From contig CAIIXF020000009.1 of the NCBI GenBank assembly GCA_903813345.2, positions 14,274,347 through 14,338,346 on the forward strand: a DNA stretch of 64,000 bases, given 5' to 3'. Under the pieces are notes generated by a model. It did no database searches. It saw only the letters and a list, made by a program, of their open reading frames with translations, and was not told where the DNA came from. This document shows positions 1-12,927 of this stretch, piece after piece. The translations under genes were made by a program, and so were the position numbers. This stretch comes from Owenia fusiformis (Eukaryota > Annelida > Polychaeta > Sabellida > Oweniidae). Position 1 is the first letter of the stretch. Each line of letters begins with the position of its first letter.

Positions 1-1299
1 TTGCATAATAATTGATATTTAATACATCAAACCTTGGCATTTTATTTACAGATCATAATTTGTTATTGTTTCTGACATTTTGTGGCAGTAACATTATTTT
101 GCTTTTTAACGCTCAAACACATAAGTTTCCCAGAATAAATCATTGAAATGTTTGTTTGTGAATGTTTTACAGACAATCTCTCATGTGCTAGAGGTATGCT
201 AGAAAGTATTATTTTAGTAGAAATGTAGATATATCTAGATTATTTCCCTACAGCGATGTTGTACTTTTCAGGCTTTCAGGTGATATCAGCACTTTAAGAC
301 AAAAAATAAAGATTATAATAAAATTTTATCAAAAATATTTTTGGCAATACTCTATATGTGTGCTTTTATAAATAAACAGAATATTCTAACATCACAATAA
401 AAAGTGAGTTTTGTATTTTACATGAACAAGAAATGAAGACTTGTATAAATTATATATATTGAAAGGTGCTTATATAACCTACTCCCGCATAAATTGTGTT
501 GCATATGTACTATGCCATAAATCCACAAGAACTGCATTTCTAGCTTGGCTTTCTATCCTATAAATGTCCACATCTGTGGTAAATGCATAGGTTTGTATTT
601 AGAGGTACAGTACATAATATTTATAAATGTCTGAATGAATGGCCACATATACATATGAACAAGAACTTGTTATATAAAAATGTATTGCACTGAATTCTTA
701 CTTTATCTAGAGTGTTGTAATTTTTTAATTTGTTGTAATTTTGTTAATATTTAAATTTAATTGTCTGGCTGAGGTTTGGATCAGTTGTTTTTTCAGCAAC
801 AAGTTTGACAATTTTCAGTTGTTACGTCAACACCAGAAGTTGTAACATATTGTTATAGTCTCCAACTTTTTTTGTGGACTGTTCGGGGGTTGGCATCTTT
901 TGCATGTTAATTCCTTGTTTATAAGAACAATATGTTAAATGTACAAATCAAGTCAATTGTGTCCATTTCTGGTGCTTAATTGCTATTGCTTTGTAATATA
1001 CAGAATTCTGATATTTGCGAAAGAAACTGTTCCTGTTAAAGCTTCAAGAGTGGTTTATTTATGTGGCAAGGCTTTGTAGTTTAGATGTGTCCAGTTCAAG
1101 GTGTAGGTTCAAGTTTCAAATGTAATTAGTGAAACAAAAAGGTTATGATTAGAAGTTCAGCAATGAAGAGAATTGTTTTATGGAAAACTATACTTTCTTA
1201 CCATCTACTTAGTAAATATCAGATAAACTCCAAGTACAGTAGATTGTAACTCTGTCTATTGTAATAGTCACAAATTGATGTAAATCTATGACATTGTAG
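1..1299. other. Upstream intronic sequence of DCTN4, no exon recognised
   Basis: AT-rich sequence before the first recognisable DCTN4 exon. I found no stretch encoding the expected upstream p62 residues. It contains one copy of a hairpin-headed interspersed repeat near 820-920. Confidence 0.5.
820..920 (+). repeat. Interspersed repeat, hairpin-headed family, copy 1
   Basis: Starts with an imperfect hairpin (caacaccagaagttg), followed by tattgttatagtctccaac and ending near ttgcatgttaattccttg. Related copies lie at about 16401-16520, 16810-16930, 23181-23290 (reverse), 45150-45302 and 62311-62475. Confidence 0.7.
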
Positions 1300-4200
1300 G
1301 ACAAGTTTGGCTTATCATCTGCAGCTGCCCGTAGGAGAGCTGGCCTGATGAACCTGGCTTCTATGAGGTAACACCTATAGTGTTAAAGTTTTATATAATG
1401 GAGAATATTTTAGACTTAACTAGATAAATCATAGTGCTATTAGGATGAATTGATAGTCAAAAACACTAAATGACTCAAAATGATTGTTAATGTATAGTAA
1501 AAGAAACATAAATTGAGGCATATTCACAATTCGTCATTGTGAAATCTTATTGAATGGATTTAGGATTATTACAGTTAAGTTCAAATGACCACATAACCCT
1601 TTTTGAATCGATTCAGCAACTTTGGGGATTAAATCAACATAAAATGATTTTTTACCCAAATTTTTTTTTGTCATACATTCAAAAATCAACAACTTCAGCA
1701 ATGAGTCAGAATCTGTTAGTAAGCATAAATTACATCCCGATGTAAAACTATCAATATGTAAACAAAATTGCTTCCACTAATTGGTACTTCATCAAAATAT
1801 CTGTAATAATTCCATATTTTATTGTAGCCTGAAGGAAGGTGAAGAGATGGAAGTTGCAGAGCCAGAGAGGACTGAGGCCACAGATCAATGGGAACCTCTA
1901 GATGATAGCATCTACACAGAGCCTCTTAACCTTGCCACAGTCACCAGTGTAAAGCAGAGGCTAGCATCTGTAGAATTCCAACCAGCAAATACAGGAGACT
2001 TATACCCAAGCCATAAGCATCTGTTGATCAAGCGATCCCAAAGATGTAGGGTAAGTTCATGCATAAATATTATTAGTAATGAATGGGTCCCGGTTTACTT
2101 CATTGTTAAGTCAGGAAACAGGAAGTGTGACCTTTGAAAACACAAGGCAAAACACATTGCTAAGAGGTTATCTAAATCAACATTACTGCACACATTTAAT
2201 TGTATGCATACATAGCCCGGTGTGGGTAAAAAGGGGTTGGGCGTGGGGTCTACAGGTTGCTCAGAAATGGTTTAGGTAAAAAGGCGTGGGGTGTTGTATT
2301 TAGCAGTATACTAGTCTCGGATTGGAGAACGAAGTTCATCAGTCTACTGTACGTTACGCCTGCTTTGGACAATTTTTGATATTTTTACATCTTGTAGATC
2401 TAAATGTCCTCTTTTGAATATTCATGATTTAATTTGGGTGATATTTCTTTATTTTTCATGAAAATAATTATTAGCCCAGGAGACTGTTCTCCAAACCAAG
2501 ACTTGTCTTTTTAGGAGATTTGCATTCTTAACAATTAAACACTTTTTCTTCAATTTGATGGCATACTACATATATTTGAATTCTATGTGTAATTTTCTAT
2601 CAAAAAAGGTTTGATTTGCACAGTTATTTATCTTGATTCAAATTCTGAAGATTTATAAGTTTTCTGAAAAAGGTTGCGCTAAATCCTCATTGACATAATG
2701 TTGAAAAACCTTAAAAAGTTTATTCACTCTTAAAAGTATCACAATTTTAATGTTAAATCACAATCCACGTGCCAATAGGTTCATACAATTACATTAAAAT
2801 CATGTTTTAAAGTTGATCCAAATGGAATTCCTTGTTAGATCAAACAGATTAAGTGACTCTTGTTATACATTTCCATGTATTCTAGCCCTACCAACACCCA
2901 CAATGCCATCTATTATTCCATTTATATGATGATTTAAATGGTCATAGTTAGGCGAGGTATGTCAAATTTCAGCCAATCAGAGCACAAGTAGTAGCAGGCC
3001 CTAGCTTGGGTGGGCAAACATTTTCCTTGCATTATCTTGAAGGAATACGCCACAAAATGTTATTAATATTGAATTAAATATTCCACACATAATTACACTG
3101 GAGGAAAATTGCTGAAAGTAAGGGTTATTGGGTAATTGAGACACCTCCCACTATCAATTTTTATCTTTTTCTGTTTTCTCTGTGTACGAAATGAAATGAT
3201 GAAATTGTGGATCCTTCCACCCCTTCAAAAATAATACAAGAGCCGAACTAGGTTGCCTGCCTGCAAAATACATCACAAAAATTGTATGGTTTTCACATCT
3301 CAACGTATGATTGCGCTTCAATTTCCTCACTTGAGAATAAATGAAAGCCATACTACTAAAATATGTTTTACATACACCCCACGCCTTTTTTACCCAAACC
3401 AAATTGAAAGTCCATGATTGCTCGAACCTTGGCTACAGGGTGCTCAAAAATTGAAAGCTCATGGAGCAATTAATAAGGTCAGCTTACTTGCCAATATATC
3501 ACAAAAAATGTATGCATCTCCATGTATGATTGCACTTCAATTTCCTCACTTGAGAATGAATGAAAGCCATACTACTAAAATACATTTTAAGGTACACCCC
3601 ACACCCTTTTAGCCAAGCCATTTTTGAGCACCCTGTAGCCAAGGTTCGAGCAATTTATGCAGTTAATAAGGTCAACTTACTTCAATCTAAATCACCAGGT
3701 ACAGTCATTTGATATATAAACAACATAATACTGATAAACAATTAGAGGTTATGTCACTATCGTGGCATATATGCCCGAGGTCTCAGTGATATATGGCCCG
3801 ACCTTGGGAGGGACATTGATCTCTGAGAACCGAGGGCATATGTGCCACGATAGTGACATAAACGATTTATAACATACCTATGATGATGTGGACTGGTCAG
3901 AGAGTACCGTTTTTTATAGAATTGACAAACAAATGGTTTGAAAATGATTGAAATAAGAAAAGAAAAATTGCTCGCGCAGATTTATCTTCGATTGATTGGT
4001 TATGACGTCAGCGCCTTGACCAATCAGAAAGTTAGCGGGCGCAGGCTTTTCACAACTTATATTGGCCCGCTGTCTTGTGTACACTTTACACTATACATCA
4101 TCATAGGTATGTTATAATGTGACCTTATCGTTTGTTTACAACAGTATTTATTGTGTGACTATTCCATTGCAGCAATGTGAACATAATGTCAGCAAACCAG

Positions 4201-7200
4201 ATTTCAACCCTTCCTCCACTAAGTTCAAGATTCAGCTGGTTGCTCTGTAAGTCAACACTTTATTTTTAAGGACTATTAAACATGTATACACCATATGTAT
4301 TCCGGATGCTTACTGACTTATTTATGGCCACATCTATAAAACTACATTTAAGTTTTTTATCAATGTATTTTACTTAGGAGCGTAAAGGCCAATGCCTGTC
4401 AACTCAATATGTACTTTGTAATATTTTGAAATCAATAAGAATCCTCTTACATTCTTTCTCTCCTGAATACATATGGAGTATCAGATAAAACAATAGTGGC
4501 TGGCACATTTTCTAGAAATAGTGCATTGTGATATGTCTTTGGACATGGTATTCACTAATTTATGGATAATATTTTGCACTATTTCTATCAATGTGTAGTA
4601 TTTGAGTATTTCATTGGATGGCAATGTAAATTGACATCTCCAACTCTGAGAGCAAATCATAATCATCCAAATTTCTACAAATTTATATTTGTGAACAGGT
4701 TATTCAAGGAATGTGGGTGATTATCAAATGGTCTGCATACAGATGCAGTACATGTATCTTTTTACCTTGTTTTATATAAGCAAGGCCTGTCATTATTTTT
4801 AATTGAAGTAAAGTTCTAGAGATTCTGTAAAATTTATTATGTACAATGTTGGAAGAGAGGCACATGAACAATTTTGGGAGCAATAATTAGTAAGGGGCTA
4901 AATGTAGATATGTATGTATTACAGCTAATGTGTTCTTCATTGTAGCTACACAGCAATTCAAAAGATAGAACAAGAGATGAAACTATTTTGATATGGAGAA
5001 TTGACAAAGCTCATTTTAATGACTTTTATTTTTATGTAAGCTTTGTACTCTCAAGATATGGCGTGAATCCAGATTTTTAAGTGACTCAAGGATGTAACTC
5101 TCCAGGGGGGGGGGGTTTGATTGAATGTTTTTTAAGTGTTATTGACAATGAATGAGACTTCACTAAACAAATATTTACATCTGTGTCTTTAAAACATTCA
5201 AATCAACAAAACATATATATTACAGTGACCTCATGAAGACTGCATTCCACATGCATGCATTGCATGTATATACTTTTTATTTTTTACCAAGTCTACTTGT
5301 ATTATGAAGTAAAGCATAATTTATACATGCATTCATATACACTTTACATATGTAAACTAGAAAACAACATCAAAGAATAGCAAATCCCAATGAACAAATT
5401 ATTCATTAATCTGTGTGAATATATTTTATGAATACAGTTCCAAAGTTTATACAACAGTCATACTCATTACTTTCTTGTTACTTTCAAAGTGATGTCCATC
5501 TTAAAAAATCTTTTAGTTTAAAACTATTTACCAATATTCATCTTTCCATCAAATATCATGGTATGTGTATTTTCTGGATGGATGAACTGACAGACGGAGT
5601 GAACGGCGAATGGATGGAAGGCTCTATTTTTCAAGTGGCTTTCCATGTCTTTTTGAAATTTTTTGTTTTTTCATTTCAAAATAATAGATGGAATGAAATG
5701 AAACTATAAACTGTTAAATATGTTGAAGTTATTAAGGGTTTTAAGTATATGAAAAAGAAAGAATGGTTTTATGATAATCATAAGACATTGATAGGTATGT
5801 AACATTGTTTCAACAAATCTGTTACTGCTCCTCTATCTCCTTATATCCCAGGAAAGCTGACAGTGGTGTTCTAGGTTCTTGCTCTATGGATACTTTCACA
5901 AAGAGAGTGTCCTCATTTACAAACCCTTGGCTGGGATCTAGGACTCTCCCCAAGTCTAGGAACTTTGGTATTCCAGTTGGCACATTTGTGTCACTTACTG
6001 GCTTCCCCCATGTGTTTAGAGCTTTGTTTGGCTTGAAAGTATCCATATAATCCTCACTTCGGTCGAGTTGGTTCAGGATGCCAAGGGTGATCTTCTGGTT
6101 GAAGGGCCATGGGAGAAGGGCATCAAATTTACCTTTGCACATCATTATGAAGATGCTAACATGAGTCCCAAGTCCCATACCATCTCCATGTAGGTAAACT
6201 CTGACTTTTAGCTTGTATCCCCCTCTTCTTGTATAAAAGGCTGGGGATGTTACACTTGCAGGGTCACGTATCTTAGCCTTTTTAAATCTCTCCTGAAAGT
6301 TATCAATGGGGAGAATCATTTTCCCATCATACACTGTAATTTGAGATTCATCAATAGCAATGTCCAGATTTGCAATTGCCACTTGCTGTTGGGTGATAAA
6401 CTTATCTGTTCTCTGATGCTGCACAAATAGGTTTTTCAAAACCTGGAAAAAATGTCTCTGAATACCTGTTTCTAGGTTTGCCAGTCTTTGCTTCACCCAT
6501 GTTGATTCTTGTTGCAGGACATCCAGTACATTCATGAAGATTGATATCTTATAATCAGTCAGATCTGAAATATCCAACATTGATTTCAATGCATGTTGAG
6601 ATTCATTACTATTTCTGTGTCCAGTCCCTACATGAATTTCCATGGTTAATAATAGCTGCGAAAAGTGTGTCATTGATTCAGTCATAGATTTCATTTGTTC
6701 AGGAGTGATCAGTTCACATATTTTATGTAGCTCTTTTTGTGCCTGATGTAGCAACTTAAAATGATGCACCGTGGACTCTTCTTTGTGTATTTCTGTATCA
6801 TTGGCATCCTTGAACAAAAAATGTTAACTTGGATAATTATAAAGAATTAATTTTGCATCAACCTCGAGGGCTTGATTATTCAGAATGATATTGAAACAAT
6901 CATACAAATTATTTCAATGAGGACTGACAAGATTGTCTTCCCAAAGCATATTGTGTGAGAACACTGTGCAATAAAACTGTGCAATAATGAGGATAAATGA
7001 ATGATGTACATGCATTTACCTCCTCACATCCAACAGCAGAGAATTCACAGCTTCCTGATGCAGCTGCCATTGTAACGGTTTGTTGCCATTTTGTTAAGTT
7101 ACCAGAGAAGTGATGAATAATTATAGTTACTTAGCAGCTTAGTATATAAGATAATTATTGGTACTTTATCAAGTTTTGTTTTCAGAAACCATCCATTTTC

Positions 7201-10200
7201 TCTAAATTCTATCTCACACCCAACTATGTAAATATTCAATTTCCATTTTTTAGTTTCATAACATCACTGCAAAGTCCCAATTGTTATTTCCTTTTCTATT
7301 TTTCCTTTGTTTACACCGTGTATGTTAATATTTAACATGGAAATTCCAGTTAAAGTAAAAGGGGATTCCCCTTTGGATGACTCATTTGGGGGGCCAGCTG
7401 TCATGTAATTTCCCCACACATATTAAAATAATCAAGTTAATTTATAATTAACATCCTGGGCCTTTAGTCATGAAAACAGTCATTTAGTCATGACAACAGT
7501 TCATGGATGAGTAATTTAAATACAGTTTCTAAATGATTAAAATTCAAAATGCCCTATACAAAGTAATTTCTGAGTATCAAGTACTAGACATTTTTCAAAA
7601 AAGTTATTAGCTTTGTTCTTTTGATTGAATATCCCAATACTTTTAAAAAATAGTTGAAGATATCAGATCATTAAATTCTCCCATAAATAAATATTCCTTC
7701 GAATTAAAAAATTAAGTACAAAATATTAGAAGCCTGGGCATGAACATGACAAAGATTTGTTCAAATGAAAAAATATCATGATCCAGATGCAGAATAACTA
7801 ATATTATTTGACAAGCTTGCAGATCAACTTTACTCAATATTACTCATGATTACTCATACTTTCTATTTCTTCACAAATAACTGTCTGCAACTAAAACAGC
7901 TTCAGAATATTTGGCACGAATCGGAATATTTGTCATATTTGACCAAGTAAATTGATGTGATTATAATTGTTTGTTCAGATATGATAAAAGTAAAATGATG
8001 AGTAAAATAGGATGGTATCTATTTTATTTGAGATGCAACAATTGATGAATTGTTTGCACGTCCACAGTAACTGGAGTTGTTCAAGATACAATATCACTTT
8101 CCCTTCAATTTCAGCAAAATCAAGTAAAATCTTGATTCCAAATATTTATTCTAATTGAACGAAGTTCGGAGGGATATAGGGAATGCGTCTGTCCGTCTGT
8201 ATGTCTTGTTGGGACTTATACACTTGATAGTTGAAATTTTGTATGTTCCCAAGTTCAACCTCTAATTCAATGAAAAATCTCAATCTAAGTGTGCAGCCAA
8301 AAACTACATGCAAGGTAGTCTCATTTTTGTAGCCACATTGGCATACAGGAGTCTCCACATTTGTAAAATTATGTGAATGTAAGTGAGACTTAAAGGCAAG
8401 GTCACATCTAACTTTATTAAAAATGATCTTGCAGCCTCTGTTCAGATCAAGATCTGAAGTACGGATCAATTTAGCATTTATTAGATCCTTCTTAAGGTCT
8501 GATTTGAAAATATTTAAGTTATTTGAGCTTCTAATTTTTGGTGACAGTGAGTTCCACTCATTCATAGCAGTGAAAATGCATATTCTATTGTAAATGGCTG
8601 GCCGCTTTATTGGAATAGTGTAGTCAAATCTATGTTGATTAGTTCTATTTTGGATTCTTTTGAAAGGCAGGAAAATATTTGATACATTGGCCAATTTAGA
8701 CTTTTAAGTAATTTAAGAGATGAGGTACCTGGAAATACACCAGAACAGATACAAGCTGCTTTATAAAACATCATATTCTACTTTTCAGCCACTATGTGCC
8801 AGAAGTGCATCTCATTTCTATACCTAACATGGTATTCTACATTTCAACCACCATATACCTCATATGATATTCTGTATTTCAGACACCATGTGCCAGAACT
8901 GCGGTTTATGTCTATGCCTAACATGATATTCTATATTTCAGACACCATGTACCAGAAGTGCATCTAATGTCTATACATAAAATGATATTCTATATTTCAG
9001 ACACCATGTACCAGAAGTGCGTCTGATGTGTATACCTAACATGATATTCTATATTTCAGACACCATGTACCAGAAGTGCGTCTGATGTGTATACCTAACA
9101 TGATATTCTATATTTCAGACACCATGTACCAGAAGTGCGTCTGATGTGTATACCTAACATGATATTCTATATTTCAGACACCATGTGCCAGAAGTGTGTC
9201 TAATGTCTATACCTAACATGATATTCTATATTTCAGACACCATGTGCCAGAAGTGCGTCTAATGTCTATACCTAACATGATATTCTATATTTCAGACACC
9301 ATGTGCCAGAAGTGCGTCTAATGTCTATACCTAACATGATATTTGACCAGCCAAGCCAGGTGATCCTGACCCTAGCCAACCCAGTAGACTACATCACTCA
9401 TGTCACTCTATTGCCAAACTGCAAAGATGATGCTGAAGCTGACACTGGCAAGGTAATCAGAATTTAGGAGGAGATGGAATGAAATGAATGCATATTATTG
9501 CAATTTTGTCAGATATTAGAAAAAAAAACTTTGAAGATTGTTAGAAGCTGTGAAACAATTTTTTAATTTAAATTATAATTCTGCTGCAATAATAAACATA
9601 ACGTTCCGGTATTTGAAAAGGTAATATTAATTTGTTCTTCAGATTGAGCTCCCAATCTGTGAGTTGACTCTGGCTCCACTTGATAGCACAGGTGACTTTG
9701 ATGACACAGCTGAGATACCGGATTATGATGATGACCCCAAGTAAGCAATAATGTTGTACAAGTACTTCTACAACTAATTTATATCATATGTCGTACTCTA
9801 ATGTGATGTCTTAGCTCAATAAAACTTCACTTTCCCTATCGATTCATATAAAAAATTAGTCAAAGACACTGTTTCTAGTGTCAGAAAATGGATTTTGGCT
9901 CATTCAAAACTAAGAAAAATCAATATTTTAGTCAATATGTGACAATATGTGAAAGTACGTAGTTAGCACAAGACTCAAGCTACAGATTGAAATATCTCAC
10001 AATGCACACATTGAGTTTTATTGAAAGGCAGATATTGATTTCATTTTTTTGCAGGATTGTAACTTTCCGTAAGGCCAATAAGATAGGATTCTTTGTAAAA
10101 GTGACACCCAAGAAAGCAGTTGGAGATGTAAAGGTTTGTTGTTTGTACATGAAATTGTTGATTTGCGAAATCCTATTTAAAGCCATTTTGAAGCTCATTC

Positions 10201-10624
10201 TTCACAAATTAAATTTGGGTCACTCCTAATCTTCAAATTTTTTTAAACTAATCGTGTGATAAAAGATTTACATTTCAGTCATTTGTCTTATTAACTATAG
10301 TTGCACAATATGCACGAGTGACTTCTTTATATCTATCAAGCTTACTATTTTATGATTGGTCAAATCTAGATCACGTGACATGAGAGATTTTAAGTGGAAT
10401 TCACAAGTCATCAAAATCAATTCTGCATGTGTTATAACATAGGTATTCGCCTATAGGATCCTATTTGTATGCATATATCAATTTTCCAATTATTATTTCA
10501 GGTTTCCTTCCTGATGAAATATGACTCTAGGTGTATGCCTGCCCTTCTACCCACTGATGACAAGGAAAGTCCTGTTTGGCTTGAACATACAGTGCATCTT
10601 AATCTAGGACCTTTGAACTCATAA
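1300..10624 (+). CDS. DCTN4: Dynactin subunit 4 (p62), 3' part of gene, seven exons
   Basis: Pointed-end subunit of the dynactin complex, which links dynein to cargo. Exons: 1300-1367, 1828-2050, 4173-4246, 9296-9452, 9643-9740, 10055-10133, 10502-10624 (TAA). All joins keep one frame and all introns are GT-AG. The product reads DKFGLSS..., [86 protein letters not shown] and ends LNLGPLNS, which follows vertebrate DCTN4 through to its C-terminus. The N-terminal zinc-binding half must lie upstream of the window. Intron 3 (4247-9295) is about 5 kb and holds an antisense TRAF-like gene and a LINE fragment. The 3' splice site of exon 9296-9452 is the last unit of a tandem array of that site. AATAAA occurs at 10672 and 11028 downstream of the stop. 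Confidence 0.95.
2250..3410. mobile_element. Degenerate inverted-repeat DNA element in DCTN4 intron 2
   Basis: The left side at 2250-2295 (a run like ggtaaaaaggcgtggggtgt) reappears inverted at about 3360-3402. Internal sequence 2640-2940 resembles 52430-52730 elsewhere in the window, which supports a dispersed family. The termini are eroded, so the limits are approximate. Confidence 0.5.
3418..3653. mobile_element. MITE with 33-bp terminal inverted repeats
   Basis: The left end (ttgctcgaaccttggctaca...) and right end are perfect inverted copies over about 33 bp. The interior is related to the right part of the neighbouring element at 3280-3402, so the two are members of one family. No coding capacity. 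Confidence 0.8.
3749..4115. mobile_element. Two adjacent palindromic structures, MITE-like
   Basis: First palindrome: 3749-3774 pairs with 3836-3862 (core cactatcgtggcatat). Second: 3869-3889 (ataacatacctatgatgatg) pairs with 4095-4115. Both lie in DCTN4 intron 2. Probably nested or composite non-autonomous DNA elements. Confidence 0.65.
5822..7070 (-). CDS. TRAF-like MATH-domain protein lacking a RING, two exons
   Basis: Adaptor-type protein of the TRAF family (receptor-proximal signalling). Exon 1 is 7070-7020 and exon 2 is 6808-5822, giving 345 aa. The join [17 protein letters not shown] + [16 protein letters not shown] creates a short TRAF-type zinc-finger remnant (C-x6-C ... H ... HH). 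Residues about 35-172 are amphipathic and likely coiled coil. Residues about 177-345 form a TRAF-C/MATH domain with [54 protein letters not shown] and TLFVKVSI, closest in my memory to TRAF2/3/5 types. The start is supported by the exon-1 ATG and a clean gtaaat donor. There is no RING and no full zinc-finger array, so E3 activity is not expected. It lies antisense inside DCTN4 intron 3. Confidence 0.9.
7071..8145. other. TRAF-like gene upstream region within DCTN4 intron
   Basis: AT-rich, no recognisable gene. It should contain the promoter of the antisense TRAF-like gene, but I see no convincing core element. Confidence 0.4.
8146..8694 (-). mobile_element. 5'-truncated LINE, C-terminal end of reverse-transcriptase ORF
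   Basis: A 182-codon open frame with the usual tail of non-LTR retrotransposon ORF2: a segment [13 protein letters not shown] followed by [10 protein letters not shown], then a C-terminal Cys/His motif ([17 protein letters not shown]). No reverse-transcriptase or endonuclease domain remains, so this is a dead 5'-truncated insertion on the minus strand of DCTN4 intron 3. The exact clade (CR1/L2/jockey-like) is uncertain. Confidence 0.7.
8789..9340 (+). repeat. 59-bp tandem array of a 3' splice site plus exon start
   Basis: Seven regular units start at 8942, 9001, 9060, 9119, 9178, 9237 and 9296 after a more diverged unit at 8883 and degenerate ones from 8789. Each unit holds the intron end atgatattctatatttcag followed by 40 nt of exon ([13 protein letters not shown]). 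Only the last unit (acceptor at 9294-9295) runs into the full DCTN4 exon. Use of any earlier acceptor would shift the frame (59 is not a multiple of 3) and meet a TAA. Confidence 0.95.
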
Positions 10625-11037
10625 ACAATCATCATGCATAGATATATATTACCTGAGTGCTAGTATCTCACAATAAATTGGGCAAGAACATGCTGAACAT
10701 TGTACATTCTCGCATAGGAGCATTATATACAAGACAAGATACTACTGACTATAACAGTATGTCTTTGGCCATTGCGGAAAGTGTTCCTGTACACAGGTTT
10801 TACCACATACGTAAACATCACCATTTGGGGAACCCTTATCCCAAGAAATTACTCTCAATTGATTATAGCATTTTCTACAAATACCCATTTCACAACATCT
10901 TCAGACTAGCTGTACATAAATCTTAAAATAAGTGAGCAAAGCTCATAGGAGATGACATAGCTACTGTCTTTTAGAACATAAATCAAAATATACCACCCTG
11001 TAGGAGTTTACAGCAGCTTTCATTGTTAATAAAGCTA
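10625..11037 (+). other. DCTN4 3' untranslated region and flank
   Basis: Non-coding sequence after the DCTN4 stop. AATAAA at 10672-10677 and 11028-11033 are candidate polyadenylation signals. Confidence 0.5.
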
Positions 11038-12925
11038 CCCTTAAGAAAAAAGCCATGGTAACCATGGTATTCCATGGTGTGTCCATGGTAATCCATGGCT
11101 TTCCATGGAAATTCATGGTTTTTCATGGTATTTTCCATGGAAATTCATGGATGCCCATGGTAATCTTCCATGGATATTTACCATGATTTTCCATGGTAAT
11201 TAGTGGTTTGGTAATTGGTTTTTCATGGATGTGTCATGGTTTTTACCAAGACACATAGAGATCAACAATTTGGGTAGGATTTGTATTTACCAAAATCTCC
11301 AAAATGAATGTTTTGATGATAAAATAGTTTAACATTCGTCAAATGTTAAACTCAGCTTCCTTACAAATGAGAAAATATGTGAAAATGATGTAACTTTTCT
11401 ATAAAGAAATATTGTAATGCAGTGAATGCAGCACAGTGTGAGTCATAAGATTTCAAAAAGAATTGTTTCAAGGGTCTTTGTGTAGATCAAGACTAAATAG
11501 AGATCGTTATTATTTTTTTAGGCCAAACACTTCTAACCTTTGAAAAAGATTAAGTCAAACTAGCCCAAGGTCTACTTTCTTATTCTTTCTTTAATTTTCA
11601 TTTGTGTAAAATCAATATGAAATAATTTAATAAATAAATAACTCATTTTCTTAAATAACATTTCTAAAATTCGAGAATGCAATCAAAAACCATGGTTACT
11701 TTCTTTGAAGTTGAGGAAACTGCAATCAAAAGCCATGGAAGTCGGTTGATTGCAATCGAAAGCCATGCTTTTCCATGGTTTTTTCTTTGATGTTTCAGAA
11801 AGTGCAATCAAAAGCCATGGTTTTCCATGGTTATTCTTTTGATCTTTTGAAAGTCCATGGTTTTCCATGGCTATATGTTTGGTCATTTGGATGCGGAAAA
11901 AAGAAAAATACATTATGTTTCTAAATGAACTTTTATGAGCACATTATCTGAAAAAATCCACAGAATTTTTGACTTGAAATTGAGATGGGGGATTAAACAC
12001 AAGCCTATGGCTGCAAATTGAAATGTTATACCTATTGTGATCAAAATGAAGGATGCATGAAGGAGACTGGGGGGGGGGGGGGGGTAACAACACTATTTGG
12101 CTTAAATAAAACATGAAACATACACCTCAAGTAATCAAAAATTGATTTGTCTTTGAATAGGAATATATAATCATTTTCATAATTTTTTAAAATTTTTGGT
12201 TGCCAATGTTCTATGTTAATTAGGTTTCTTAACTCTCAAATTAATGTAAAAAATAATCTCTTTGTAAACAGATTATAATAGTTCATTTGCATATTTCTTA
12301 AATATTCTGATCTTAATTGTTATTATTTATGACAGTCTTTCTCTTCAGTAATTATTATTGTCTAAGAGTGTAGACAGTGCTAGTCTAAAACTCATTGTTG
12401 ATCAAATAAAACCTAATCGGATTTACTCCAAGTAAAAATGTTTATTCAGTCTGCATTAAGGGAATCCGGTGAGCTGATTTCATCACTTATTTTGTCTTTT
12501 TTACATTCATACCAAAGTAATAATTGATAGCAAATCCCAGCAAACAAACTATTAATTGTAGTTTTGGAGTCAAATCATCAATATAATAATTATTAAATGA
12601 AAGTTCTTTGTCATATGACACTATGTACAGATCTTGGATTCATTCGTTAAAACATTGATTCAATTTGGAAGATTCTTGTAAAAACAAAACCTGCCAAAAT
12701 TGTTGACTTCACAACTCAAGTGACATGGTAAAAACATGACATGTCCATGAAAAAACAATTACCAAACCATTAGATACCATGGAAAATCATGGTAAATATC
12801 AATGGAAGATTACAATGGATGCCCATGAATTTCCATGGTAAATACCATGAAAAACCATGAATTTCCATGGAAAACCATGGAGGTACCATGGAATATCATG
12901 GCTACCATGGCTTTTTTCTTAAGGG
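11038..12925. mobile_element. CCATGG-rich DNA transposon with ~200-bp inverted repeats
   Basis: Termini are cccttaagaaaaaagccatgg and its inverse ending at 12925, flanked by TA on both sides (11036-11037 and 12926-12927). The arms (about 11038-11240 and 12720-12925) are inverted copies at roughly 85-90% by eye and are built from CCATGG and near-CCATGG words every 10-15 bp. A third CCATGG cluster sits at 11690-11875. No transposase frame is visible, so it is non-autonomous. Confidence 0.8.
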
Positions 12926-12927
12926 TA

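Noticed and set aside
5805-6050. 81-codon plus-strand frame.
   Set aside because: Antisense shadow of the TRAF-like coding exon.
8789-9340. Regularly spaced repeats resembling a CRISPR array.
   Set aside because: Directly adjacent 59-bp units without unique spacers, in a eukaryotic intron.
11683-11913. 76-codon minus-strand frame rich in NHGKPWLL-like repeats.
   Set aside because: Translation of CCATGG repeats within a transposon.
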